64,000 nt of DNA from Marinomonas gallaica (GCF_001639745.1 NZ_LTAX01000015.1:1-64000), one strand, 5' to 3'; positions 16,701 through 26,346 are shown, numbered from the stretch's first letter. The notes: a model not told the origin generated them from the sequence alone. A program made the numbers and translations.

Positions 16701-16896
16701 GGGTCTAAACGCTTCTATTTGGTCTGCGGTCTATGGGAAATGACTTGTATCCCATACCGAGACAAGTTGTTTCAAAGCGCCTCTCTTTTTCATTACCCTA
16801 GCGGATAAGGTTATACATCGCCGCCGCGAATCACGGTGGCTTAGCAGGGCATCGTCACATACCACACATTCAAGTGATGAGCCGATAGGAGACGAT

Positions 16897-17661
16897 ATGA
16901 ACACTGATCATTTTTTCGTCGTCGCGCGTGAGCCCGGCGCACAAAACCCAGCGATCCCAACGTGGGCCAGCCGAGTCGACAATGCTTTTTCGCTAAAGCA
17001 AGGCACACCGAATGTGTCTCGCATTGATCACTCGGGCGTTCCAGGGGCGTATCAATTGTTAAATGTCTTGGATGAAGCAGAGGTTCAGCAATTCATCAAG
17101 CTGTCTGAATCCTTGGGCTACTTGAAAGATGCCGCCGTCTCTTTACCAAGAGACGTGCGCCACAACGATAACATCACCATCGTCGTGGACGATGGCACAG
17201 AGCGACTTTTGTGGTCTCGTATCGCCGAGGCCGTGAACCAAAATCTAGACCTGTTTGAGGGTAAAAAGCCGGTTGGCATCAATACGCGTTTTCGTTTTTA
17301 CCGCTACCAAGAAGACGACTTTTTCAAGTTTCACGTGGATGGCGATTGGCCTGGCTCAAAAGTCGTCGGTGACGAGCTGATCACCAATGCCTACGACGAC
17401 CGATACAGCAGAATGACCTTCTTAATCTTGCTGAACGACGATTTCGAAGGTGGCGAAACACGTTTCTTAGTGAATCAAGACAACCCTGAAGCGCCGGTAA
17501 GACGCGGTGATCCCACCGCTGAGGTGGATATCCGAACGCCTGCAGGCGGCGTCTTGCTGTTTCCTCATGGTCGCCACCCACTGAGTTACATCCACAGCTC
17601 TAACGCCATCACCAAAGGCACTAAGTACATCATTCGTACTGACTTGCTGTTTGAATGGTAA
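16897..17661 (+). CDS. 2-oxoglutarate/Fe(II)-dependent oxygenase (prolyl-4-hydroxylase-like)
   Basis: 254 aa. The double-stranded beta-helix core carries FKFHVDGDW with Fe ligands H146 and D148, FEGGETRF, and a distal IHSSNAITKGTKYIIRTDLLF with the likely third ligand H233 and 2-oxoglutarate-binding K243. This matches the P4Hc family, closer to the stand-alone eukaryote-like hydroxylases than to E. coli PiuC. It would hydroxylate a protein or small molecule using O2 and 2-oxoglutarate; the substrate is unknown. TAGGAG precedes the ATG. A 12-bp hairpin follows the stop. Confidence 0.82.
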   Translation: MNTDHFFVVAREPGAQNPAIPTWASRVDNAFSLKQGTPNVSRIDHSGVPGAYQLLNVLDEAEVQQFIKLSESLGYLKDAAVSLPRDVRHNDNITIVVDDGTERLLWSRIAEAVNQNLDLFEGKKPVGINTRFRFYRYQEDDFFKFHVDGDWPGSKVVGDELITNAYDDRYSRMTFLILLNDDFEGGETRFLVNQDNPEAPVRRGDPTAEVDIRTPAGGVLLFPHGRHPLSYIHSSNAITKGTKYIIRTDLLFEW

Positions 17662-17675
17662 CAACGTCAACACTC

Positions 17676-17706
17676 TTGCCCTCTTGCCCACCTAGCAAGA
17701 GGGCAA
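17676..17706 (+). terminator. 12-bp perfect hairpin after the oxygenase gene
   Basis: TTGCCCTCTTGC (17676-17687) pairs with GCAAGAGGGCAA (17695-17706) around a 7-base loop, 14 bases after the stop. There is no T run. Confidence 0.55.
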
Positions 17707-17848
17707 TATGGAAGCTCGATTCGATGGCCTTTGTGTGTCTTATTTTCCTCTCCATTGTGGTTTAACGCAGCAAAAAATTCACATCGTGTTTTCTTCGATA
17801 AAACTTCTGCTAGGGTTAATTCACCCAAAACATAAAGGAGTGATAACT

Positions 17849-17983
17849 ATGAAACTTCCATTATTAGCGATGGTTGCAGCGCTTTTCTTAGGTGGCTGCT
17901 CAAATACTTGGGAAGGTGTGAAGGACGACTCATCTGAAATTTATAATGAGTCGAAAGAAACGGTTCATGAAGCGACTGAGTAA
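17849..17983 (+). CDS. Entericidin-like small lipoprotein
   Basis: 44 aa: MKLPLLAMVAALFLGGCSNTWEGVKDDSSEIYN. There is a short signal sequence, a lipobox LFLGGC, and a mature part resembling EcnA/EcnB (NTWEGVKDD). The lipidated cysteine would anchor it in the cell envelope. AAGGAG lies 8 bases before the ATG at 17849; the longer upstream frame (from 17708) lacks a start context and is discarded. E. coli entericidins are stress- and stationary-phase-linked. A strong terminator follows. Confidence 0.82.
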   Translation: MKLPLLAMVAALFLGGCSNTWEGVKDDSSEIYNESKETVHEATE

Positions 17984-18007
17984 GTCACTCAACACGACAA
18001 GTTGAAG

Positions 18008-18042
18008 CAAACCCGTTTTTATTCACATTAAAAGCGGGTTTG
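18008..18042 (+). terminator. Terminator of the entericidin-like gene
   Basis: CAAACCCG (18008-18015) pairs with CGGGTTTG (18035-18042), followed by TTGTTT. It starts 25 bases after the stop. Confidence 0.7.
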
Positions 18043-18194
18043 TTGTTTCTCATTACGTTACATAGTTATGTCGTGTTTCTACTAAGTTGCAGTAAATGCG
18101 TTAATTCTCATATTTTGTACTGTTGCCTGTTGCGACGATTGATCGAAACAACCAAGCTGTAAAAAATCAAAGAATACGAAGAGGTAAGAACACA

Positions 18195-18872
18195 ATGAAA
18201 ATTTTGATGGTTTTAACGTCTCATAACCAACTTGGCGATACTGGTGAGAAGACCGGTTTTTGGTTAGAAGAGTTTGCATCACCTTACTACACCTTCCTTG
18301 ATGCTGGGGCAGACGTTACATTGGCGTCCCCTGCTGGTGGGCTTCCGCCGCTTGACCCAAAAAGTGATTCTGATGACGCCCAGACAGAGGCAACAAAACG
18401 TTATAAGAACGACTCTGAAGCACAAAAAGCTTTAGGCAGTACAGTGATGCTTGAGACAGTTAAAGCTGAAGATTACGATGCTGTATTTTACCCAGGTGGT
18501 CATGGCCCGCTATGGGATCTTGCCCACTCTCAAGACTCGATTAATTTGATCGAAGCATTTTACCGCGCGGGCAAGAACATTAGTTTTGTTTGCCACGCCC
18601 CGGGCGTACTTCGTCACGTGAGTGCTGAAAATGGCGAGCCATTAGTTAAGGGTCGTAAGGTCACAGGGTTTACTAACTCAGAGGAAGAAGGTGTCGGCCT
18701 GACCGACATCGTGCCATTCCTTTTAGAGGATGAACTCAAACAACTTGGCGCCAATTATCAAAAGAGCTCCGATTGGGAAACGTTTATTGTCGAAGATGGC
18801 CAACTGATCACTGGCCAAAACCCAGCTAGCTCCGAAGCCGTAGCAGAAGCACTGATCAAACGTTTAAGTTAA
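18195..18872 (+). CDS. DJ-1/PfpI-family protein (type 1 glutamine amidotransferase-like)
   Basis: 225 aa from the ATG at 18195, preceded by GAGGTAAG. Hallmarks are an N-terminal MKILMVLTSHNQLGDTGEKTGFWLEE with the conserved Glu, AVFYPGGHGPLWDL, and the nucleophile elbow SFVCHAPGVL with the reactive Cys. This is the HchA/YajL-like class described as glyoxalase III or deglycase, or as stress chaperone. It is probably a response to carbonyl or oxidative stress. A monocistronic layout is indicated by hairpins on both sides. Confidence 0.88.
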   Translation: MKILMVLTSHNQLGDTGEKTGFWLEEFASPYYTFLDAGADVTLASPAGGLPPLDPKSDSDDAQTEATKRYKNDSEAQKALGSTVMLETVKAEDYDAVFYPGGHGPLWDLAHSQDSINLIEAFYRAGKNISFVCHAPGVLRHVSAENGEPLVKGRKVTGFTNSEEEGVGLTDIVPFLLEDELKQLGANYQKSSDWETFIVEDGQLITGQNPASSEAVAEALIKRLS

Positions 18873-18878
18873 TCTCAT

Positions 18879-18909
18879 AGCGCCCTCTTGAGTCGATTGA
18901 GAGGGCGCT
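18879..18909 (+). terminator. Hairpin after the DJ-1 family gene
   Basis: AGCGCCCTCT (18879-18888) and AGAGGGCGCT (18900-18909) pair perfectly around 11 bases, just after the stop. The T run is poor. Confidence 0.55.
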
Positions 18910-19118
18910 CACCTCTAACTCTGCAACACCTTAGCATTGTTTCATCTAATATAATCACGACCTAGCGCACGCCTAAAGGCGCTTATTTTGACGTTGTCCG
19001 TTTACTTATCCTTTGAATATGTGACTATTAGAAAGTCTATCGATTACGCATCGGTTAACACGCTGCCTCAACAGCCTCACTTTCGATACAACGCACAAAG
19101 GACAGATCAACATAAGTC

Positions 19119-20765
19119 ATGATAGATTTTGCCCCTGTAAAAACAGAATACGCTGATACGACGGTGCTAAATGCTGTTCCGTTCGTAGGCTTTAAGGACG
19201 ATGTCTTGACGCCAGACGAATGCGATTATTTGATTACCCTAGCCTCTGGAAAAATGCAGCGGGCGAAGGTCTCGTTGGATAAAGACAGTGACATCATTGA
19301 CGGTCGCAGTGGCAGTAATTGTTGGTTACGTTATACCGAGGACGAAACCGTAGGACGCATAGGACAACGTATTGCAGACAGGGTTGGCATCCCGTTGGAA
19401 AACGCAGAAGCCATGCAGGTCATTCATTACGGTCCTGATCAAGAGTACCGTAGCCATTACGATGCTTACGACCTGACCTCTGAACGAGGGCAGCGCTGCT
19501 GTCGCTATGGTGGGCAGCGCTTAGTGACTGCGTTAGTGTATCTTAACGACGTCACGCAAGGCGGAGGGACACGCTTTGCCAAGCTGGATACTGAGGTCAA
19601 AGCAAAGCAAGGTCGAATGGCGCTGTTTAATAATGTTGGAGACGACTACCTCTTCGCTCATAAAGACAGCTTACACGCTGGAGAACCCGTCGTAGAAGGT
19701 GAAAAGTGGGCGTTTAATATCTGGTTTCACGCGAGGCCCATGACAGAAAAGCAAGACTTCCAGCTGTACCCAAACATAAAACAAGTCACTGACAAGTCAT
19801 CGACTCAAACTGCGCGTGCGTTACCGAGCGGTAGCACATCGTTAATGGCGAATAAGACCAATCGCGCCACGCAAATTTTTCAACACGCTATTAATCAATT
19901 AGACCCTGTGTTAATAAAGAAAGCTCAGCCAATTTGTTTTACTTATTGGGACACATACGGCGATTCTCATCCAGATTTAACCGACTTAAGCGACGCTACG
20001 CGTGTATTGAAGTTGATCGACCGACGCATCACCAACCCCCTAGCGAATAAAGCCGCGCTGGCTCAAGCGCTGATTGACCACAATCTCGAATCTCTGGCGC
20101 CTAAAACCTACTTTACGGTACACGATGCGGTCGATCATAAAGGTGAGCCGACCCCAATCTGGTTTATCAAAAATGCGTATGGTACCGGTGGCAAAGGTAT
20201 GCAGTGCGTTGCAAACAATGACCTAGCCAATATCGATTTAAAGACGGACCATATTATTCAAGCGGGCGTAACGGACCTTGCTTTATTTGAAGGGAAAAAG
20301 TTTACCGTTCGTGTGTATTGTTTAGTGTGGCGCCACAAGATCTATCTTTATCAGAACGGTTTCTTGGTGGTGCATGGCGTTGCCTACGACCCTGACAGCA
20401 CGGACTACCGTGTCCAAATCGATCATACGGGCTATCAGAACGCCAATGGGCACGTTAAGATGATTCAGCTTATTCATTATCCTGACTATGCTCGCTGTTA
20501 TCCAACCATCAAAGCCTTGGTCAAACACCTTAGGCCCGTGCTGGAAGACACACGTTTAGCGGCCGATGACTCAAGCTATACCCTGCTGGGTATTGATGTT
20601 TTGCTGCGTAACGACGGCTCTACGCGGCTATTAGAAATTAATACGGTACCCAATTTCATTCACACACATGAAATTATCAATCAAGTAAATATCCCATTTT
20701 TTACTGCGGCGCTGAGAACCATGCTGGGGGATTCATCGGTTGTCCTAGAAGACATCCGTGAGTGA
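19119..20765 (+). CDS. Fusion of prolyl-4-hydroxylase-like oxygenase and tubulin-tyrosine-ligase-like ATP-grasp enzyme
   Basis: 548 aa with two enzymatic halves. Residues about 15-205 are a P4H-type Fe(II)/2-oxoglutarate oxygenase: YRSHYDAYD with H113 and D115, GGGTRF, then SLHAGEPVVEGEKWAFNIWFH with H187 and K197. Residues about 260-540 are TTL-like ATP-grasp: FIKNAYGTGGKGM (K351, glycine loop 355-360), VRVYCLVW, and LLGIDVLLRNDG...LLEINTVPNF with acidic Mg ligands D493, E506 and N508. ATP-grasp ligases of this family add amino acids through acyl-phosphate chemistry. Hydroxylation and ligation on the same protein or peptide is an inference. No partner gene is adjacent. The start at 19119 is the first ATG; only a weak AAGGA lies upstream. 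Confidence 0.8.
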   Translation: MIDFAPVKTEYADTTVLNAVPFVGFKDDVLTPDECDYLITLASGKMQRAKVSLDKDSDIIDGRSGSNCWLRYTEDETVGRIGQRIADRVGIPLENAEAMQVIHYGPDQEYRSHYDAYDLTSERGQRCCRYGGQRLVTALVYLNDVTQGGGTRFAKLDTEVKAKQGRMALFNNVGDDYLFAHKDSLHAGEPVVEGEKWAFNIWFHARPMTEKQDFQLYPNIKQVTDKSSTQTARALPSGSTSLMANKTNRATQIFQHAINQLDPVLIKKAQPICFTYWDTYGDSHPDLTDLSDATRVLKLIDRRITNPLANKAALAQALIDHNLESLAPKTYFTVHDAVDHKGEPTPIWFIKNAYGTGGKGMQCVANNDLANIDLKTDHIIQAGVTDLALFEGKKFTVRVYCLVWRHKIYLYQNGFLVVHGVAYDPDSTDYRVQIDHTGYQNANGHVKMIQLIHYPDYARCYPTIKALVKHLRPVLEDTRLAADDSSYTLLGIDVLLRNDGSTRLLEINTVPNFIHTHEIINQVNIPFFTAALRTMLGDSSVVLEDIRE

Positions 20766-20784
20766 TAAGCCTCTAAATGAGCAT

Positions 20785-22557
20785 TTAATCGACGATCTTA
20801 TCGCGTCCGGTGTTTTTAGCTTGGTACAGTTTAGCATCCACATCGTTCACCAGCTCTTCAAGTGTCAGGTGGGTAGAACCATCCGTGCAGGTCACACCGA
20901 AGCTTAGAGTGATTGGAAAGTCTTTGTGGGTAGGCTGTTTTATCAATGTTTGACGCACTTTATGTAATCGTGACACAGCGTCATCTTTGCCCATGTCGAC
21001 CATGATAAGCATAAACTCTTCTCCGCCGTAGCGCGCGACGATGTCGTGAGGACGAAAATGCTGTTTGAGTACCGCGGCCACGGCAATCAGTGCTTTATCC
21101 CCTTCCACATGCCCTAAGGTATCGTTGACTCGCTTAAAATGGTCAATGTCGCAGAGCACGGTACATATGGACTTATTCTGTTGTTTAGCGAGTTCAAATG
21201 CTTGCTCAAACAGTAAGTTAAACCCGCGGCGATTGTATAATCCGGTCAGTTCATCGGTCGTACTTTGTGCAAGCAGCGCTTCATTTTCATTTTTTAAATG
21301 CGAGGTTCGCTGCGCGACTTTCTGCTCTAAGTTTTGCATGACATCTGACAGCTTATTCGCCATGCCTTGCAACCCTCGCCCAAGGGAGTTGATTTCATGG
21401 ACGTAACTCAGAGGCTGCGGGATGGCTCGTATACGCTCTAAAGAGTTGGCGTTCACCGCTTCGTTTAGTCGCAGAATGGGCTTACCGATAAAACGTGCGA
21501 TTAAAGAGCCCGCTAACGCGATACTGATAAAGATCACTAATACAATAAAAAACAGTGCGCTCGAATACTCAGTCAGCATGTTTCGATAATATGACTCAGG
21601 AATTAAGACACCTAGATACCATACTTCTCCATAAGGTAACTCAATCGGATGCAGATGATACAAGAAGCGCTCACCGTTGACGTCAAGCTTTTGATCCCCT
21701 TCTATTAACGCCTCTCCTGCGCGCTTCAGAACGCTATTAGAGTGAGAACTCAGAGACATGCGCTCAGTTGAGCCATTGGTCTCGCTGAACAGCGCCTCGT
21801 CGCTTGAGGTGGCAATTAAATCGCCATTTCTTTCTGCTAAAAAAACATACGAATCATCCACCAGTTCGATCGACTGTAAATATTTATCCAATGCCACCAA
21901 CGCCACACTCGTCGCCGTCACGCCTAATAATGTGCCTTGCTCATCATAAATCGGTGTGGATAAGCCAACACCTAATGAGTGATAGCCAAAATAAGGGCTG
22001 ATCGAACTCCATGTCATACCTTGCTGCTTAACCGCGTCTTGATAGAAAGGCCGTGTTCTAGGGTCGTAGTTTGGATAGCTGGGTTCACTCGCTATACGAG
22101 GTCCAATATATTGGATCGGATCGTACTCAAACGCCTCTAAACTGCGAGGCTCGCCAGTGTAATTGTTGGCGAGATGATGATCGCCGCGGCTGCCAAACGG
22201 GTCACGGGATGAATTGATATAACGACCGTCCGCGGTCGCCAGTGAAATAAAGGTCATGTAAGGATAAGGCACCGCTTGCTCGTAGAATCGCCCTCCTATC
22301 GTATCGAGATCCGCTAACCATTCTGGATGGTGGGCAATCGCATCTCGGTTCAATTCGGCAAGGATGCTCAACGGTGCCATAAAATCCGTGACGCGATCAT
22401 ACACCCGAGACTCGGTCTCTTTAATATAATGCAGACCCACATTATCTGAAACATTAGAAATAGTGGCGGTAGAAAATAGATACACAGTGACGCCGCCAAG
22501 CGTTGCTAATAGAGCAAAAGGGACAACAATCAATCCCCATAATGAAATATGTTTCAT
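20785..22557 (-). CDS. Membrane-bound diguanylate cyclase (Cache-HAMP-GGDEF)
   Basis: 590 aa from the ATG at 22557 (MKHISLWGLIVV); an alternative ATG at 22578 lacks a ribosome binding site, while GGGG lies upstream of 22557. TM helix 1 (about 7-30) is followed by a periplasmic double-Cache sensor (to about 330; YPNYDPRTRPFYQDAVKQQG, GVGLSTPIYDEQGTLLGVTA), TM helix 2 (about 335-355) and a HAMP-like linker. The GGDEF domain begins at TTDELTGLYNRRGF and carries an intact GGEEF signature at about residues 509-513, so it should make c-di-GMP from two GTP. The ligand of the sensor is unknown. Confidence 0.9.
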   Translation of the reverse strand: MKHISLWGLIVVPFALLATLGGVTVYLFSTATISNVSDNVGLHYIKETESRVYDRVTDFMAPLSILAELNRDAIAHHPEWLADLDTIGGRFYEQAVPYPYMTFISLATADGRYINSSRDPFGSRGDHHLANNYTGEPRSLEAFEYDPIQYIGPRIASEPSYPNYDPRTRPFYQDAVKQQGMTWSSISPYFGYHSLGVGLSTPIYDEQGTLLGVTATSVALVALDKYLQSIELVDDSYVFLAERNGDLIATSSDEALFSETNGSTERMSLSSHSNSVLKRAGEALIEGDQKLDVNGERFLYHLHPIELPYGEVWYLGVLIPESYYRNMLTEYSSALFFIVLVIFISIALAGSLIARFIGKPILRLNEAVNANSLERIRAIPQPLSYVHEINSLGRGLQGMANKLSDVMQNLEQKVAQRTSHLKNENEALLAQSTTDELTGLYNRRGFNLLFEQAFELAKQQNKSICTVLCDIDHFKRVNDTLGHVEGDKALIAVAAVLKQHFRPHDIVARYGGEEFMLIMVDMGKDDAVSRLHKVRQTLIKQPTHKDFPITLSFGVTCTDGSTHLTLEELVNDVDAKLYQAKNTGRDKIVD

Positions 22558-22712
22558 GCGACCCCAACCTTGTCTCATGTTTAAATACTAGGCAGTCCCT
22601 GCCACTCGTTATTAACTAAAGTATCGACCAAACGCCAAAGAACATGAGGTGTTGGCTAATATAACGTGAAGTATAGACACGAATAATGGCGGGGCCCTGT
22701 TAACACAACATG

Positions 22713-22749
22713 AAAAAGGGAGAAAGCGTCGCATTCTTTCTCCCTTTTT
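22713..22749 (-). terminator. Strong intrinsic terminator of the rRNA methyltransferase operon
   Basis: AAAAAGGGAGAAAG (22713-22726) pairs perfectly with CTTTCTCCCTTTTT (22736-22749). On the minus strand the stem ends in a T run. Confidence 0.85.
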
Positions 22750-22773
22750 GAGGCATCATAAGTTGGAGCGTGG

Positions 22774-23496
22774 CTAACGCTGACGTTCGTAAACGCTCAA
22801 GTTCACAGCCGTCGCGAGGTTTAATGACTCGATCAAGCCAACACCAGAAATCGTAAACGCTTGAGCGTTTAAGCCTTCAAGATGTTCACGCGGCACACCG
22901 CGGGCTTCGTTACCGAAGATGTAACAGTCACAGACTTTAAATTCCGGTGAACTTAGCGGCGCACCTTGCATATCCAAGCAGCCAATCGCATTAAAACGCT
23001 GCGGCAAGGTCGTGATGTCAACATCCAATTCCATCGGCACATGGAACAATGCGCCCATGCTGGAGCGAATCACTTTGGGGTTGAACGGGTCGACACTGCC
23101 AGAACTTAGCAATAAGCGAAAACCGCCAAACCACGCCAGCGTGCGTAAAATCGTACCTAAGTTACCGGGATCTTGGATTTCATGCAGATAAATGGCGGTT
23201 AATTGATCGTCGCACGCGGGCGATATCGCCTCCATCGGTACCACGGCCAAGATCCCCTGCGGGCTCTTGGTATCGGACATCCCCGCCATCTGTTTGGTAC
23301 TGACTTCAATCTTTTCAAATTGCGTCGACCAATCGGCATACTCCGATGTGACATAGAGCGTTGCTGGTGCTAGCTTAGGATTATTCTGTGCCGCTTTTTC
23401 TAACTCCAACACTAAATGCTCGCCTTCCACTAGGCAGTGGCCCAGCTCCTGACGGTATTTTTTCTGCTGCAGTTTCTTGATCTGGTCAATTTTCAT
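22774..23496 (-). CDS. TrmH/SpoU-family RNA 2'-O-ribose methyltransferase
   Basis: 240 aa. SPOUT motifs are in order: YLHEIQDPGNLGTILRTLAWFG (motif 1), IFGNEARGVP (motif 2) and IESLNLATAVNLSVYER (motif 3), with an N-terminal substrate-binding domain (KIDQIKKLQQKKYRQELGHCLVEGEHLV) as in RlmB-like enzymes. It should transfer a methyl group from SAM to a ribose in rRNA or tRNA; the site is not determinable from sequence alone. It follows the FAD gene with a 3-base gap, so the two are probably co-transcribed. Confidence 0.85.
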   Translation of the reverse strand: MKIDQIKKLQQKKYRQELGHCLVEGEHLVLELEKAAQNNPKLAPATLYVTSEYADWSTQFEKIEVSTKQMAGMSDTKSPQGILAVVPMEAISPACDDQLTAIYLHEIQDPGNLGTILRTLAWFGGFRLLLSSGSVDPFNPKVIRSSMGALFHVPMELDVDITTLPQRFNAIGCLDMQGAPLSSPEFKVCDCYIFGNEARGVPREHLEGLNAQAFTISGVGLIESLNLATAVNLSVYERQR

Positions 23497-23499
23497 TGA

Positions 23500-25119
23500 T
23501 TAGGCGCCCTGTTGTTGCAACATGTCCAGCGCCACGGCTTCCGCCACTTTGATGCCATCAATGCCTGCCGATAAGATGCCACCCGCGTAACCCGCGCCTT
23601 CTCCTGCCGGGTACAAGCCTTGCGTGTTTAGGCTTTGCAAGCTCTTGTTGTCACGGGTAATACGAATCGGCGATGACGTACGTGTTTCTATACCCGTTAA
23701 GATCGCATCGTCACGATCAAAACCGCGAATTTTCTTAGCAAAGGCTGGCAATGCTTCGCGAACGGCTTCGATGATAAAATCAGGCAGTGCATCGGCTAGG
23801 TCGCATAATTGCACGCCGGGTTTGTAAGACGGTTCTACTTCGCCCAGCTCAGTTGAGGCCTTACCTTTGATAAAGTCACCAACCAGCTGTGCAGGGGCTT
23901 TGTAATCTGAACCACCCAGCTTATACGCCACTTCTTCTAAACGCTCTTGCAGCTCGATACCCGCCAAGATGCCCTCTGGGTAATCTTGCTCAGGGTTAAT
24001 GCCCACCACGATACCGGAGTTGGCATTGCGCTCGTTACGTGAATACTGACTCATACCATTGGTCACCACGCGACCTTCTTCGGACGTTGCCGCCACGACA
24101 GTGCCGCCTGGGCACATACAAAAACTGTAGACGGCACGACCGTTTTTAGCATGGTGGATCAATTTATAGTCCGCGGCACCCAACTCTGGATGGCCGGCGT
24201 ATTTACCCAAACGCGCTTTATCGATCAATGACTGCGGGTGCTCAATACGAAACCCCACCGCGAACGGCTTCGGTTCAATAAAGACCTCTTTTTTATGCAG
24301 CATACGGAACGTGTCACGAGCACTGTGGCCCAACGCTAAGACGATGTGTTGGCTATGTATTTCACTGCCATCCGACAAGGCCACACCCGTGACTTTTTGC
24401 TGGTCTAGCAATAAATCCGTTACTTTGGCTTCAAAGCGAATCTCGCCGCCCAGTTCGATGATTTCTTCACGCATTTTGGCGACAACGCCGGTTAAACGGA
24501 ACGTACCAATGTGTGGTTTGTTAACGAACATAATCTCTTCCGGTGCACCGGCACGAACGAACTCGCTCATCACCTTACGACCGTAAAACTTAGGATCTTT
24601 CACTTGGCTGTACAGTTTGCCATCGGAAAACAAACCCGCACCGCCTTCGCCATATTGCACGTTGGACTCAGTATCGAGCTTATGATTACGCCACAAAGCC
24701 CACGTGTCTTTGGTTCGTTGTCGCACGTTACGCCCACGTTCTAAGACAATCGGTTTAAATCCCATTTGCGCTAGCGTCAGCGCGGCAAACAAACCACAGG
24801 GACCAAAGCCTACGACAATCGGGCGTTCGGTTAAGCTGGCTGGTGCGGTCGCAACAGGGTGGTATTCGATATCCGGTGCGGCCTTCACATGCACATCGTC
24901 TTCAAAACGTGCCAAAACCACTTCATCATTGCTGGTGTTTAGGTGAATGATGTACACAAAGGTAATCTCCGTGTTTTTCTTACGCGCGTCGTAACTGCGT
25001 TTGAAAACAAAGAAGTCCAGCAAGGTTTCGTCGACCAGCTGCAGGCGCTCAATAATCGCCTCACGCAAAGCCGTTTCAGGGTGGTCTAGCGGTAAGGAAA
25101 GTTCAGATAAACGAATCAT
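23500..25119 (-). CDS. FAD-dependent oxidoreductase (COG2509-type dehydrogenase)
   Basis: 539 aa. After an N-terminal 90-residue domain comes the dinucleotide-binding motif VVGFGPCGLFAALTLAQMGFKPIVLERG (about 103-130), then ESNVQYGEGGAGLFSDGKLYS and a C-terminal FAD motif GLYPAGEGAGYAGGILSAGIDGIKVAEAVA. This is the conserved NAD(P)/FAD-dependent oxidoreductase family common in bacteria, whose physiological substrate is not known. It is probably first gene of a two-gene operon with the RNA methyltransferase. Confidence 0.85.
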   Translation of the reverse strand: MIRLSELSLPLDHPETALREAIIERLQLVDETLLDFFVFKRSYDARKKNTEITFVYIIHLNTSNDEVVLARFEDDVHVKAAPDIEYHPVATAPASLTERPIVVGFGPCGLFAALTLAQMGFKPIVLERGRNVRQRTKDTWALWRNHKLDTESNVQYGEGGAGLFSDGKLYSQVKDPKFYGRKVMSEFVRAGAPEEIMFVNKPHIGTFRLTGVVAKMREEIIELGGEIRFEAKVTDLLLDQQKVTGVALSDGSEIHSQHIVLALGHSARDTFRMLHKKEVFIEPKPFAVGFRIEHPQSLIDKARLGKYAGHPELGAADYKLIHHAKNGRAVYSFCMCPGGTVVAATSEEGRVVTNGMSQYSRNERNANSGIVVGINPEQDYPEGILAGIELQERLEEVAYKLGGSDYKAPAQLVGDFIKGKASTELGEVEPSYKPGVQLCDLADALPDFIIEAVREALPAFAKKIRGFDRDDAILTGIETRTSSPIRITRDNKSLQSLNTQGLYPAGEGAGYAGGILSAGIDGIKVAEAVALDMLQQQGA

Positions 25120-25342
25120 GGAGAAGTCCCGGCCGGTGTCTCCGGCAAAAGGTAGTGCAGAAAAGATAATATAAGGCCGCTATTATACGCCGGACGAACG
25201 CACAAGTCAGTCGATCCAAGTACGCTGTGATAAAAACAATTGACCTAACCACCATGCTAAAGCCACTCAAAAACTGTTATCTTCGGCCTAACAAGATCGA
25301 TTTCACGCACCCCCTATTCACTCTGGTTATTGAGCAACGACG

Positions 25343-26272
25343 ATGACGAAACACGTAAACTTAAATCTCTTAAGATCGTTGAAGGTTCTCCTCGAAGAAT
25401 GCCACGTCAGTCAGGCCGCCGCGCGCCTTAACTTGACGCAATCCGCTGTCAGCCGCCACCTTAGCCAGCTTAGAGAACTGTTTGCAGATCCCTTGTTAAT
25501 TCGTGATGGCAATCTGTTGGTGCCGACGCCGAAAGCACTGCAATTACAACAGCAGCTCGCGACTTGGTTTGTGGCATTAGACAACATGATGGCGGAGGAA
25601 GTGTTTGAGCCGAGCCTGTGGCACGGTGAGTTTGTGCTGTCCTCAAGTGATTACGTGGCGCAATATATCTTGCCCGAGCTGGTCAACGTCTTTGCGGAAC
25701 AATCGCCTCACCTGACGCTCAATTACCAACTTTGGCATCCGCACTTAATCGACCAACTGAATCCGTCCGGCATTCATCTCGCGTCCAGCATGTCATTGAC
25801 TCGCCCAGAGGGTGTCTCTTCGTTGCTCATAGGCGAAGACCGTTGCGTTTGTTTGATGAGCCAGCACCATCCTCTGGCAAAGCAAACCACTCTGTGCGTG
25901 GACGACTTACTGGCCTATGCGCACATCAAAATTCACGCCGGTGGCGATAAAGACAGTTTTGTTGAGCAAGAGCTTAGCAAACAGGGGCTCGCGCGACGCA
26001 TCACTTTAAATGTGCCGTTTTTCTCAGCCGCTGCCCAAGCGCTGTGTAAGCAACCGCTTTTACTGGTGACACCAGAACATATCGCTCGGCATTTGGCCGT
26101 CGAACATGAGCTGACCTACAAGCCGCTGCCCATCCCAACGCCGTTAGATAAATATTGGCTGGTATGGCACGAGAAGTACGATAAAGACCCATCACATATA
26201 TGGGTTCGTAATCTCGTGAGGCAGGTTATGACGGATGTCAAAGCCTCGGTCAGCTATGATTTAAAATCATAA
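25343..26272 (+). CDS. LysR-family transcriptional regulator
   Basis: 309 aa. HTH at about 6-65 (LRSLKVLLEECHVSQAAARLNLTQSAVSRHLSQLRELFADPLLIRDGN), then the periplasmic-binding-protein-like effector domain. It is divergent from the FAD oxidoreductase across 223 bases and 74 bases upstream of the LysE-type exporter on the same strand, which makes the exporter a plausible target, as for other LysR/LysE pairs. The ligand is unknown. Confidence 0.88.
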   Translation: MTKHVNLNLLRSLKVLLEECHVSQAAARLNLTQSAVSRHLSQLRELFADPLLIRDGNLLVPTPKALQLQQQLATWFVALDNMMAEEVFEPSLWHGEFVLSSSDYVAQYILPELVNVFAEQSPHLTLNYQLWHPHLIDQLNPSGIHLASSMSLTRPEGVSSLLIGEDRCVCLMSQHHPLAKQTTLCVDDLLAYAHIKIHAGGDKDSFVEQELSKQGLARRITLNVPFFSAAAQALCKQPLLLVTPEHIARHLAVEHELTYKPLPIPTPLDKYWLVWHEKYDKDPSHIWVRNLVRQVMTDVKASVSYDLKS

Positions 26273-26346
26273 CCCTATTGAGAATTCATGATTTCATTAA
26301 ATGATGTCGCCTTGCTAAGGTGCAGAACACTTTAAGGGAGAACATC

